DNA from: Mactromeris polynyma
Lineage: Eukaryota; Mollusca; Bivalvia; Venerida; Mactridae
Direction: 5' to 3'
Length of the DNA stretch: 64,000 bases
Assembly (NCBI GenBank): GCA_032209605.1
Contig: JASFXZ010000001.1
Location: 24,928,619 to 24,992,618, forward strand
In this document: positions 49,307 to 59,599 of the stretch, piece by piece
Layout: the number at the start of each line of letters is the position of its first letter
Position numbering within the stretch: the stretch's first letter is position 1
Made by a program: the position numbers and the translations under genes
The notes under the pieces: generated by a model
What the model saw: only the letters and a program-made list of their open reading frames with translations
What the model was told of the DNA's origin: nothing
The model's database searches: none

Positions 49307-51101
49307 TGTGTACACGAACATATCCATGATGCCACGTAGTAAGTGTGTACATATATCAACGTAAAACTTAAGAAACATCTGCTTGATTTCATTTATCAAA
49401 TCTTACAAATGTTTTTTTCATATTTAAAACTGTCAGTATTAAAAAAAACATATCGTGACTGGTAAATGCAGTTTTTATTATAAAACATCTGGTAACTAGT
49501 GCAGTGAAATTTACTGTTAACAGCATATTGGCATTCATTTATAAACAAGCATACTTGAAGCGTATGAATGTCCTATTAGGCACGAGTATGACATTTGCAA
49601 CTGTTTGCCGATGTTGTTGTTTGTTTACGCATTGTCCTTTTCTTCAGAAAAAAAATTTCCGCTAATAATTGGGGTAAAAATACGTTACCTAGTAACAAGA
49701 TATTTACTTTTTGACTAAAAGGCTATAGACAATTTTCTCAAAATTTGGCCATAATGATTATGACTGTCCAAAAACTATACATAATTATCCGGAATCTATT
49801 ACTATAATAGAACATTTATACGGAAAATGTGAACGTCCTGATGATTATAAACCAGAAGTCACCATTGTGAAGACGTTTTACTGATAATCAACGAAAGCTG
49901 GGGTTTATATGTTATTAGTGTAGATCTAGGTGAATGGGTTGTCTGAATGGAATCTTCACTCCACAAAGCTACGTTCAATCAAGATTTGTAAGAATTTTAA
50001 AGCGAAATAATGAACACTGAAATTCGGCAAAAGTTTCGTTTACATGTAGTTTTATTTGTCGTTTTGGGAATGCTAATTATCACGTTACAAAACTGTTGTA
50101 GTTGATAATATGATAATCACATGCTGACCAGTGTGGTAAAACTAGTACAATTATTTTATTAATACATATATCACATCGTCATGGCAGTGTTTTTTGCGTG
50201 CAAAACCGTGATCAAGTATTCTTAGCACAATGTTACGTAGTTCGTTGGACGGCAGACGGGGCCATTTTATATTTACACAAGTTTTTTAAGACGAAGCCGA
50301 GTCTGTACTTAAACATATTCACATTCTAGAAAAGGCAGTATACAACTATTCCTACAAATTACGCAGACAACATTTCATCATTAGAAAATGTAAAAATGGA
50401 AAGCCAACGAATTATATAAATCTTTGCTTGAAGGTACTTCCAATATGTAAATAGTTTTTTAACTTGTTAGAATGTTTGTAGGAAAATAAAATCTTCAGAA
50501 CGTCTAAACTTTGTAAGTATTGTTAAAATCAGTGAGCATTTAAGTGGGAGGGGACGGAATATGTTGTTGAGGATTGAATTTGCTACATTTTTTTAAAGTT
50601 CGATGTTGTTTACACTTGTATACTATTGAATAATGAATGATATATTTACACTAATGGTTTAAATATTGCTCGTTAGTATGGCAAAGCAAGATCAATTCTA
50701 GCCCAACATTTGAGTTTCCTCGTTGAATTCCAAATTGTGTCAACATACGATCTAATGCATCGGTATCAGAAACTACACAATGCCAGCCCAATGCATATTT
50801 ATACATTAAACCAAGGATTGGGATAAAAATAGAAAAGCGATTAAGTATTGACGTAAATTTCCCATAAAGTCACATTTCTGTAATGTTATAAGGATCGTAA
50901 TTTTCTTCAAGAAATTATCGTGTCTAACTCTGCCAATAAACAATTTTGTGTTTAAATTTGAATATTCTAAACTTTGTGCATCGAGGAAAGATCACACAAC
51001 TGGTGGAAAAGGTTGGGATTTACTTGACGTATTCTTTGGTAATGCATGGATGAAAGAACATTTTAAATTCTGAAAATATTAATTGTGAAGTCATATCCGT
51101 T
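49307..51101. other. Intronic sequence, nothing recognised
   Basis: AT-rich unique sequence without supported features. Confidence 0.5.
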
Positions 51102-51748
51102 TACCAGCATACCTGCTGCCAGTTATCACGGCTGTACCAGCAGACCTACTGCCAGTTATCACGACTGTACCCGCAGACCTGCTGCCAGTTATCACGACTG
51201 TACCAGCAGACCTGCTGCCAGTTATCACGACTGTACCAGCAGACCTGCTGCCAGTTATCACGACTGTACCAGCAGACCTACTGCCAGTTATCACGACTGT
51301 ACCAGCAGACCTGCTGCCAGTTATCACGACTGTACCAGCCGACCTGCTGCCAGTTATCACGACTGTACCAGCATACCTGCTGCCAGTTATTACGACTGTA
51401 CCAGCAGATCTGCTGCCAGGTATCACGACTGTACCAGCAGACCAGGTATCACGACTGTACCAGCAGATCTGCTGCCAGTTATCACGACTGTAGCAGCAGA
51501 CCTGCTGCCAGTTATCACGACTGTACCAGCATACCTGCTGCCAGTTATTACGACTGTACCAGCAGATCTGCTGCCAGGTATCACGACTGTACCAGCAGAC
51601 CAGGTATCACGACTGTACCAGCAGATCTGCTGCCAGTTATCACGACTGTAGCAGCAGACCTGCTGCCAGTTATCACGACTGTACCAGCAGACCTACTGCC
51701 AGGTATCACGACTGTACCAGCAGACCTGCTGCCAGTTATCACGACTGT
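51102..51748. repeat. 33-bp tandem array (about 19 units)
   Basis: The unit is CCAGCAGACCTGCTGCCAGT plus TATCACGACTGTA (33 bp). A block of about 158 bp is duplicated in tandem (CAGCATACCTGCTGCC at 51369 and again at 51527), including a shortened unit (CAGCAGACCAGGTATCACG). The length is a multiple of three, so frames stay open on both strands (51085-51651 plus, 51091-51426 minus). These are not genes. Confidence 0.95.
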
Positions 51749-53524
51749 ATATTTTATGTACGCATTGTATCTGATCCTTTGACTTTCCGAAACTTTCTGA
51801 ACGACTTTCATCAGTATCAGTCTTCGTTAATATAGTTTCAACAACAAATGCTTCCTGGCCGGGGTTACTGTTCATGTTTCTATTTCGGTTGGAACATTTT
51901 GATGCCAGTCTTCTGTATGCCTTTGGAAAACAGCGACCACTTGTTTGCTGCTGTTTCTTGTTTCTGTTACATGTTGAGTTGAGTTGAGTTACATATGCAC
52001 TGTTAACCATATTCCATTTAAAACAGTCGCATTATATGTTGATATATGCCTAAAAAGTACTCATAATACTTAAACCTCACGACTGTACCCACTGATTATA
52101 TCGTCAATTTAATGACACTTATTAAAACATTTAAATAAAAAGGTGTATAATTACATTGGATAGTATGTGTACCTACATGTACCTGTTAAGCGCCGTCATT
52201 TTTCGCTGCCAATATAATTCGCGGAATTACATCGACATACGTAGGATGGCCAGATTCTTCTCTGCTCTTTGATTTCACGGGAAAATACCAAACGCTACCT
52301 TAAATAGCACCAACAGTTCACTAGGTTCACCGTGAAAGGCATTTAATGAATTGAAGTGACCGTTTTAGAAATTGCATTCAGTGTACTTTGTCAACGTTTC
52401 ACGTATTTCATTTGATACAAGTCCAAGTATTCTAAGTGTTTGAATGTCGATGAACTTTCAGAGAAAGAATAAACAATTCTCAAGTAGACAGTCGATCAGC
52501 AGAGTGATTATTTGCAAATCTAGTATAATGTCTAGATATAATTTAGATCGCATCACTCAAGAATCTGCGGTTGAACGAGGTACTAAATTGACCATACATC
52601 TATCTCATCGCATTTTTCTGCCTTCATTATTTTCTTTTAGACAAACATTATAAGGAAGCATTTGTTATTCAATCTGTGTTAGTATTGTCTGATATTTCAT
52701 ACACAATCGTTCAGAGAATTTCTATGACAGTTGTTTACATAAACTGAAGCCATTAACTCGTACTATTATAATTGAATGTCCGTGTTTTCCAACATATTTT
52801 ACATTCAAGCTCAGTTTGGAATACAACTTTCTCGTGTAGATATAGCGAACAGCTTACAGAAATAAAATTGATTGAATCATGTTCCAATAGACCCGGCAGT
52901 ATAACCCTTGACACTAACCTCCCTTCGTTATCTAATTCCTCTCATAAACTGTCTTCTAATTTGCAATGTTTCACTTAGGAGCATAATCGCGTTGTCTGCA
53001 CAGTGTTCATGTCATTCAACCCTACACTGATATTACTGTTAGAGACCTTCATTTGTATCAAACCAAATTATTTGTCTTCCATTGGGTCCAATGAGATTTG
53101 ATAATTCCAGTTTAATTGTTAGACAGCAATTTGTTTAAGTGCAAAAATTGCATTCACTTTTCTTAAAGAAGAATCTTCAGCATTAGGATTTTTTCCGAGG
53201 ATGAAAAACTGCCGACATGTAATAATTCGTGAGATAAAAAGTGCGTATATTAAAACAATACGTACATTGTATTACAGTTTTGTAAACGCTCGGTGTGGAT
53301 TTCACATATTAGTCCTTATGTGATTTAGAGGGCAATGAATGGTCAATAGTCAATAGTCAAACGGGTTTATATCTAAACTTTACTATCAAATTCCAATTAA
53401 CCGCCGTCTATTTTGAATGACAAACTTCACATTGATTTAAGGCGGCATATGTTGTAATCACAGTATTAGTAACATAATAACTTTTGTAACGTTTCATATT
53501 TGCATTAGTAGTCTCAACTTATTC
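51749..53524. other. Intronic sequence, nothing firmly recognised
   Basis: AT-rich sequence. A minus-strand open stretch at about 51760-52010 has fairly protein-like composition (NSNPGQEAFVVETILTKT) but runs into the array and matches nothing I know. Short plus-strand frames at 52444-52653 and 52772-52978 are not called. Confidence 0.45.
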
Positions 53525-53624
53525 CAATCTCATTGAAATCAGCCCCTAACTTTAGCTCCATCATTTTCCGCCAGTTAGCGTATAGTATAGGAGCGTGCGA
53601 CTGGAGCTGATTTTAATGAGATTG
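53525..53624. mobile_element. Small hairpin MITE near the 3' splice site
   Basis: 100 bp with 19-bp inverted arms, CAATCTCATTGAAATCAGC (53525-53543) and GCTGATTTTAATGAGATTG (53606-53624), one mismatch. Inside is a second pair, CCAGTTAGCG and CGTGCGACTGG. It lies about 365 bp before the exon 2 acceptor. It is non-coding. Confidence 0.75.
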
Positions 53625-53989
53625 AACTTATTCTTACATATTTGGTTGCCAATTGTCGTCAGGTCATCTTAATCAGTATTCTACGGACGTAGTTTCTGTT
53701 GATTCAATAACTATAAGCACCTCCATACGACGGCAAACACTTCTAGTCTGACGTCATGTAGTAACAGGAGATTTCTATGTTTGAGACTTTGTTCTACAGT
53801 CATATAGATTATTTGGGGAAACAACTGTAACAAGATTTCAGTTACGGCATATTTAAGTGTTTTCGTGATGTACATATTCTAAGAGATAATATCGAACTTC
53901 TTGCAAGTGTGTCTCAACATCACGTGAATGAATTAGTTCATTTTTTCATTCTGCTACAACACTAATACAATTTTCTTGTATCATTTCAG

Positions 53990-55356
53990 GTTATTGGCCA
54001 CTGAACGTCGTCTTATGTAATCTTTACATCACCTTTGATGTGCTATTGTGCACGTCGTCCATTCTCCATCTTTGCACAATTTCACTTGAACGCTTTATTG
54101 CTATTCGGAGTCCTTTAGCTTCCCGGACCAGGTCTAAATCAGCAGTCAGGATAAAAATCCTTCTCGTCTACCTTACAGCCTTGGCAATCAGCAGCCCTAT
54201 TATGATTCTCGGTATTGTTGATCAGAAAAACATTCTCCAAGACAATCAATGCGTTTTGATGAATAACCATTTCATTATTTACGGAAGTGTCAGTGCTTTT
54301 TATATACCATTGGTGATAATGGGGATATTTTTTGGATTGACAGTCCAGCAGCTTAGGGCTAAATGGAAACTCTGTGATCCGAAACATCAAAGTAAGGATG
54401 GAGAAATCATAATGAGAAGATTCAAGAGTAACAGAAAGTCTAAAAGCTTCAAGAAATGTTTGAAGTCGTTAGAGAAAGAACAAACCCATAGAAAAGGTAG
54501 AAGTCACCCAGTGGATTTTATGGACCAAACACCTGCACTAAGCGAGACAACATTGGAACAAATAGATCAAATTAAACCCCTTTTCTGCAAAGATAGTTGT
54601 GATAATTCTGAATGCAGTTCGTTTAGAAGTGAAAGTCCAGTATCGCGAATGAGTGGTGTAAGTTTTCCTGACTCTTGTCAAGTTCAGAGTTCGTCACACG
54701 ATTATAGAATACATTTTAATGATTTAAGAGACCAAAGCATACCAGAGGATGATACTGTAGACATTAACCGAGTTACACGTTCTCTTTCAGAGGAAAATCC
54801 TGGCAAATCTCCACCGAATGATGATCTAGGAGTGGAAAAGCATAATGATATGAACGACAATGAGACGATCCCTACGGGGGTCACCAAAACATTTAGTGCA
54901 CCCTCTAGGCTACATGATCTTGTCAGAAAACACACATATGGTTCCACTCGCTCATCAACTAGTCTCATGTCTAAAAAAGATTCCATGAAGCAGAAACACG
55001 TTAAAAACTGCGTCAGAACTGAACAAAAGGCGAGTAAAACTCTAGGGATCATATTTGCCAGTTTTGTCGTCTGCTGGGCGCCATTTTTCATTGTTAATAT
55101 CTTGACCGCTGTGTGTGACAGTTGCAAATTTGATCATCTTATGGTAACTATATTTGTGTGGTTGGGCTACGTGTCAAGTACGTTAAATCCAATTATATAT
55201 ACAGTATTTAATAGAACATTTCGTACGACAATTGTAAAATTGATGAAATGTCAATATAAAAATGTTCAGAAGTCGATGAGAATCAAAGCAATATGCATAG
55301 GTCTTAATTATCAAGTTCCAGAGAGGAAAAACACAAACATACAAATTCCATTGTGA
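53990..55356 (+). CDS. HTR2: Serotonin 5-HT2-type receptor, coding exon 2
   Basis: Completes codon 92 and encodes residues 93-546. It opens YWPLNVVLC with C101 (3.25), then TM3 with the amine-binding D108 (3.32). An ERF triplet (125-127) replaces DRY. TM4 has Tyr152 where Trp 4.50 is nearly invariant. The second extracellular loop has C179 (disulfide partner of C101). TM5 shows the 5-HT2-like G190-S191 pair, P198 (5.50) and F206 in place of Tyr 5.58. The third intracellular loop is long (about 214-434), hydrophilic, rich in Ser and basic residues. TM6 begins EQKASKTLGI with E436 (6.30), then CWAPFF (W454, P456) and N461 (6.55). TM7 has WLGY (Y485, 7.43) and NPIIY (491-495). Helix 8 carries KCQYK with C512 as a likely palmitoylation site. 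Stop TGA is at 55354. Spliced length is 1,641 nt, 546 residues, similar to known 5-HT2 receptors. Confidence 0.95.
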
Positions 55357-55977
55357 ATTATTCTAGGGATATGCAAAATCTGTATTTGTTGCTCGACACA
55401 ATCATCAGAGTCACTGCCATATTAAACCATGATCGTCCATGTGTTCAACAAATGGGGCCAGTTTAAATCATCAGTCATTATGTTTACCTAGTCAATTTCA
55501 GAAGTCTCAAACATGTGTTCATTACTGACCTAAATTGTGCGAACTCTCAACATATTGCTGTCAAACAGTGATTTCTAACCATCAGTACAGTTTTGGCCTG
55601 TACTTGTCGACAGTGTTAATACCATGACTGCACCGCCGTCTGCTAGAACAATGTGCTGTACTTTTGTCGGTTACATTAGTGCAGTGTTGATTATGTTGTT
55701 ATCGGAATGTTCTTGGAAGTGTACACTCGTTGGATAGAGTGACATTTTCATTAGTTCAGTCCGTAAACGTTTGACACGGTGTCCCCGTTCTTTGACATTT
55801 CTACGATCGATCTCTTCAAAGTTCGATTTTTTTCTAATTCACTTATGTTTTTGTCCTCTTGTTTGTTGATGAATATGCGCGGTCTAGGTGCCATTGAGTT
55901 AATTTTACTCTGACACATGTGAGAATTTGCCTTGGAATATTCATTACCATTACATCGATAAACTTTCTGTATACATA
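55357..55977 (+). other. Receptor 3' UTR region
   Basis: Follows the stop codon. The 3' end of the transcript is not clear: an ATTAAA lies near 55420, and a canonical AATAAA at 58580-58585 is distant. No other feature was seen. Confidence 0.4.
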
Positions 55978-56156
55978 CAGTGAAACCTCGATAATAAGAC
56001 CTTCCATAGTTCTGAAGAAAGTCGGTCTCAATTATGAGGTGGTCTGTTAATCGAGTTAATATGGTAGAAAATATTAAGAAAACTGGTCCATGAAAATATG
56101 GTCTTATTAATGAGGTGGTTGATATCTCGAGGTCGTCTTTAAGTGAGGTGTTACTG
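55978..56156. mobile_element. MITE with CAGT ends
   Basis: 179 bp. The left end CAGTGAAACCTCGATAATAA follows TA (55976-55977), and the right end, inverted, is CAGTAACACCTCACTTAAAG. The right flank is CA, probably a decayed TA. Internal GGTCTTATTAATGAGGTGG and GGTCTCAATTATGAGGTGG form further inverted matches with the ends. Confidence 0.75.
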
Positions 56157-58305
56157 CACTTACGACACTAGATAGCCGAATATTGTCGGTGAATATGGAT
56201 CTGAATTTCCACAGTTTGTTGCGCATTTCTTTACGTTGCTATGCAAGCGAACACTATTGTGTTCAGTGATTTTACGAAGGTTTGGTATGTGCCTTTTCTA
56301 TGAATACAAATCACGTAACCACTCCCTGTGACCACTCCCTGTGACAACCTATTATAACTCAGAATTTTATCTGGCATGAATTAATTGAAACCGACTAACT
56401 AGAACAGCAGATTGTCAACTCAAAGTAACATGATGCATGCGTCAGAGAATTTAAGATCTAATTCTGATGTTCCGTGTTTGGGCAAACATTTTTTCAAATA
56501 TGTTGACCAGTTTACTTAAACTTTCTGTTGAATGGAGTGTTTAATTCCGAAATTGTGAAAGTTGATGTAATTTCCTTACGATAGCATTTCTTCTTCGTAC
56601 CGTCCTAGTTAAACGGCTGAATTATAAGACTTTTGTCATTTTATATGTTTCTTTGTATCTTGAAGGAGCTGTTTTTCATTAATATTGTGTATGTTACTAC
56701 CGTCTTTTCTAACACTTATTTCATGTATAATTAACTGTCGAACTGACTAATATGAAAAGTGAGAATTTTGCTTAATGTAGAAAATTATGCTTGAACTGGT
56801 TCCAACGTAAGCATTGCATGAAATGTTTCACTGGTTGTTCAAAAATGGTGCTGTTCGTGCCAAAGCTGGTTTAAGCTTTTATTTGTGACAGGGTCATTGC
56901 AGCGGTTAATTACACACTACTGGCAGTGACATTCACTCTTTATCATTTCTCTGCTTGGAAAGTCACGATTTTAAGATTTCCATTATACGAACTCATGAAT
57001 TCACGATTTCAACATACGCTTTCGGGAAATTGAAATCGTGAATTTATGAAGTTGAAATTGTGAAATCGTGACATTCCTGGGAGAGAAAAAATACTATGTG
57101 AATATCACCATCGGTCTTTCGTAGTTAAATCTTCTGCTCTATTTTTTACCGTTTCAGTTTTAAATAGTTTATCTAAGCATTCCGATAGCCTAATATAAAA
57201 CTATTGTTATTGTATAAATAGTACTTGGCTAGACTTGAGAGTGAAAACCGCACCATGTACTTTCATACAATAGCCGCGGTGACCTCAACATTTCATTGAG
57301 TGAACTGTATACAAACAATATGCTTACATTTATTGAGCTCTTTTCTTAATGATAGTGATTCCTAACTGAGTATTGAAACTTCAGTGTTTTTGAAAATCAT
57401 ATAAAAATGTATATGCATGTCTATCAAACCATGACTTCACTTACAAGTGCGTCGATATTGCGCAAATCATTAAAAATGTTACTTGTTTATTATTTTCATT
57501 GTTTACTGAAATGATAAAAGTTCCGTCTGTGATCAGAATTGTGTTTATTTGATGTGAAAAGTTATGTGTTCGTATTTACTGTACAGCTGCCATATTTGTC
57601 AACACATTTTAGTCACTTCTTTCCCCTAAGCCAATATTTATGTACTTTTAAATTATCAAAACGATTGTCATTTATAATTGCATTTAAATTGCTATGGAAT
57701 GTATTGTTATAAATGTGTACACTATGCTGTGTTTGCCTGAGTTTACGCCAAATTTGCAATAATATTTAATTATTTGAACATTCAGACTTATTGTGTACAT
57801 AGAAAAATATATGATGGTATTGACGAAAATATAACTTTGATTTGTTTCATCAATGTAGTTTGTTATTCCTATAATACCAGTTTGAATTCAACCACGCATG
57901 TTTTACTGGCGTTTTACCAACATTAACTGCGGACCTCTCGGAAAGCATAGGTAAACCACTGCAGTTTGTTGTCAGTTCGACGTGAACTGATACTCCAGAG
58001 AGGATCGATTTCACCTTGTGCACTCTGGTAAATGTTCTACTCTCAATTTGGCGGTTATGTGTAAGATACCCAGACTAGACAACTTCTCTTTTGACTGTGG
58101 ATCGTATATGTATTATGTAGAATATTCGTACTCCACCTCTGATTTATGCAAGGGTGTTGTTGAACATGTTGGTAATGGTTGGAAACCAAAAAACAATTGT
58201 AGGTCAGCTGACTAACATATGTCACATGACGTATTGGTAACAAACACCCATTAACCGAAATGCGAACATTGTCAGGTTAATGTAAGTAATGTATACGGCT
58301 AAATA
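56157..58305. other. Intergenic, with a small palindromic cluster
   Basis: Mostly AT-rich unique DNA. At about 56958-57075 the motif CACGATTTCAA and its inverse TTGAAATCGTG recur (GTCACGATTTTAAG, TTCACGATTTCAAC, TTGAAATCGTGAA, GAAATCGTGAC), which looks like a small MITE or hairpin. No gene was recognised. Confidence 0.5.
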
Positions 58306-58481
58306 CAGTGCAGCCTGTCCAGAGCAACAGCCTCTAGGAGACGCATAGTTTGACTGTATTTTGGGAGGATGTTTTTCTATGGAGGTTGAATTAATTGCAA
58401 ATCAAACTTCAGGGAAAATTGATAATGTTGCTGAATAGAGTTTACTGCTGAAGAGAGGGCTGCTTTTGAGAGGTTGTGCTG
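58306..58481. mobile_element. MITE with CAGT ends and TA duplication
   Basis: 176 bp with the left end CAGTGCAGCCTGTCCAGAGC and the inverted right end CAGCACAACCTCTCAAAAGC. It is flanked by TA at 58304-58305 and 58482-58483. Same size class as 39147-39323 and 55978-56156. No coding sequence. Confidence 0.75.
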
Positions 58482-58995
58482 TACATTGTCACAGCCAACA
58501 TTTAACATCATTTAGTTACATAATTATTCTTTCCTATTTACAAAAGTTAAATTAGTTGTAACTTCTACGTATTCTTTGCAATAAAGCATTCCGTCAGACG
58601 ACATGTTTACATGTATAACGCACAATTAAACTGTAATACAGATTATAAACCTGGTACTGTCCTTAAATATGGAGACGCATGTAGTCAAGATTGACCCAAT
58701 TCTCCGCTTGTCAGACGTCATTGGTGGACTGTTTGATTAATGAAAATTATTCCATTCCAACCAACACAAAATATTACAACATTTCATCCAGCGTATTTGT
58801 ACCTTGTCTAACACGAACAAAGGCTGTATGTTCAACAGAAAGCCCTAGAGACCGCAGAGCGCAACAACCTCTGTCAATTCATTCGTCATATGACATGAAA
58901 ACTTGCAAGCCTCACATTTTCATAAAAACCAGGGCAAATATCTCAAATAATGTGTATGCATTGATTTGATGCTAATTTTGGTACATTTTTTGTGT
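58482..58995. other. Spacer with AATAAA at 58580
   Basis: No supported gene; the open frame at 58691-58969 has no recognisable features. AATAAA at 58580-58585 is the first canonical poly(A) signal I noticed downstream of the receptor, but 3.2 kb away. Confidence 0.4.
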
Positions 58996-59428
58996 AGCTT
59001 AAATTTCGCCAGGTCCTTAACACTGATTTCGTTTACTACTATCAGGGCATGTTTAATTTCGTCAGGTCCTTTACACTGATTTCGTTTACTACTATCAGGG
59101 CATGTTTAATTTCGCCAGGTCCTTTACACTGATTTCGTTTACTACTATCAGGGCATGTTTAATTTCACCAGGTCCTTTACACTGATTTCGTTTACTACTA
59201 TCAGGGCATGTTTAATTTCGCCAGGTCCTTTACACTGATTTCGTTTACTACTATCAGGGCATGTTTAATTTCACCAGGTCCTTTACACTGATTTCGTTTA
59301 CTACTATCAGGGCATGTTTAATTTCGCCAGGTCCTTTACACTGATTTCGTTTACTACTATCAGGGCATGTTTAATTTCACCAGGTCCTTTACACTGATTT
59401 CGTTTACTACTATCAGGACATGTTTAAT
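58996..59428. repeat. 53-bp tandem array (about 8 copies)
   Basis: The unit is 53 bp and includes TTTAATTTCGCCAGGTCCTT, TACACTGATTTCGTTTACTA and CTATCAGGGCATG. Alternate copies carry TTTCACCAGG instead of TTTCGCCAGG from about 59160, giving a regular 106-bp higher-order pattern. Confidence 0.95.
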
Positions 59429-59599
59429 TTCGCAAAACCCATTAAAACTCATGATACAGATTGAGACCGAACTCTAGAAAGCCTCTCTTTACGTCATATG
59501 GTTTACACAATGGGTGAACTATATGAAACACAGTTAACAGCATATCATGCATATGTATTAAGTGTTTGGCTATAATCGTGCAGTTATATAACAATCATT

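Larger units (their letters stand above)
33255..53989 (+). other. Intron of the 5-HT2-type receptor gene (20.7 kb)
   Basis: A phase 1 intron with a GTAGGT donor at 33255 and an acceptor ending ATCATTTCAG at 53989, preceded by a pyrimidine-rich tract. It hosts a (GTCG)n run, 26-, 43- and 33-bp arrays, one CAGT-ended MITE, a SINE copy and a hairpin MITE near its 3' end. No additional receptor exon is needed: joining the two exons gives a continuous 5-HT2-like protein with no gap against the family. Confidence 0.9.

Noticed and set aside
51085..52010. Frames with ASYHDCTSRP and SAGTVVITGSR repeats
   Set aside because: Translation of the 33-bp array. The non-repeat tail at 51760-52010 (minus) is mildly protein-like but unsupported.
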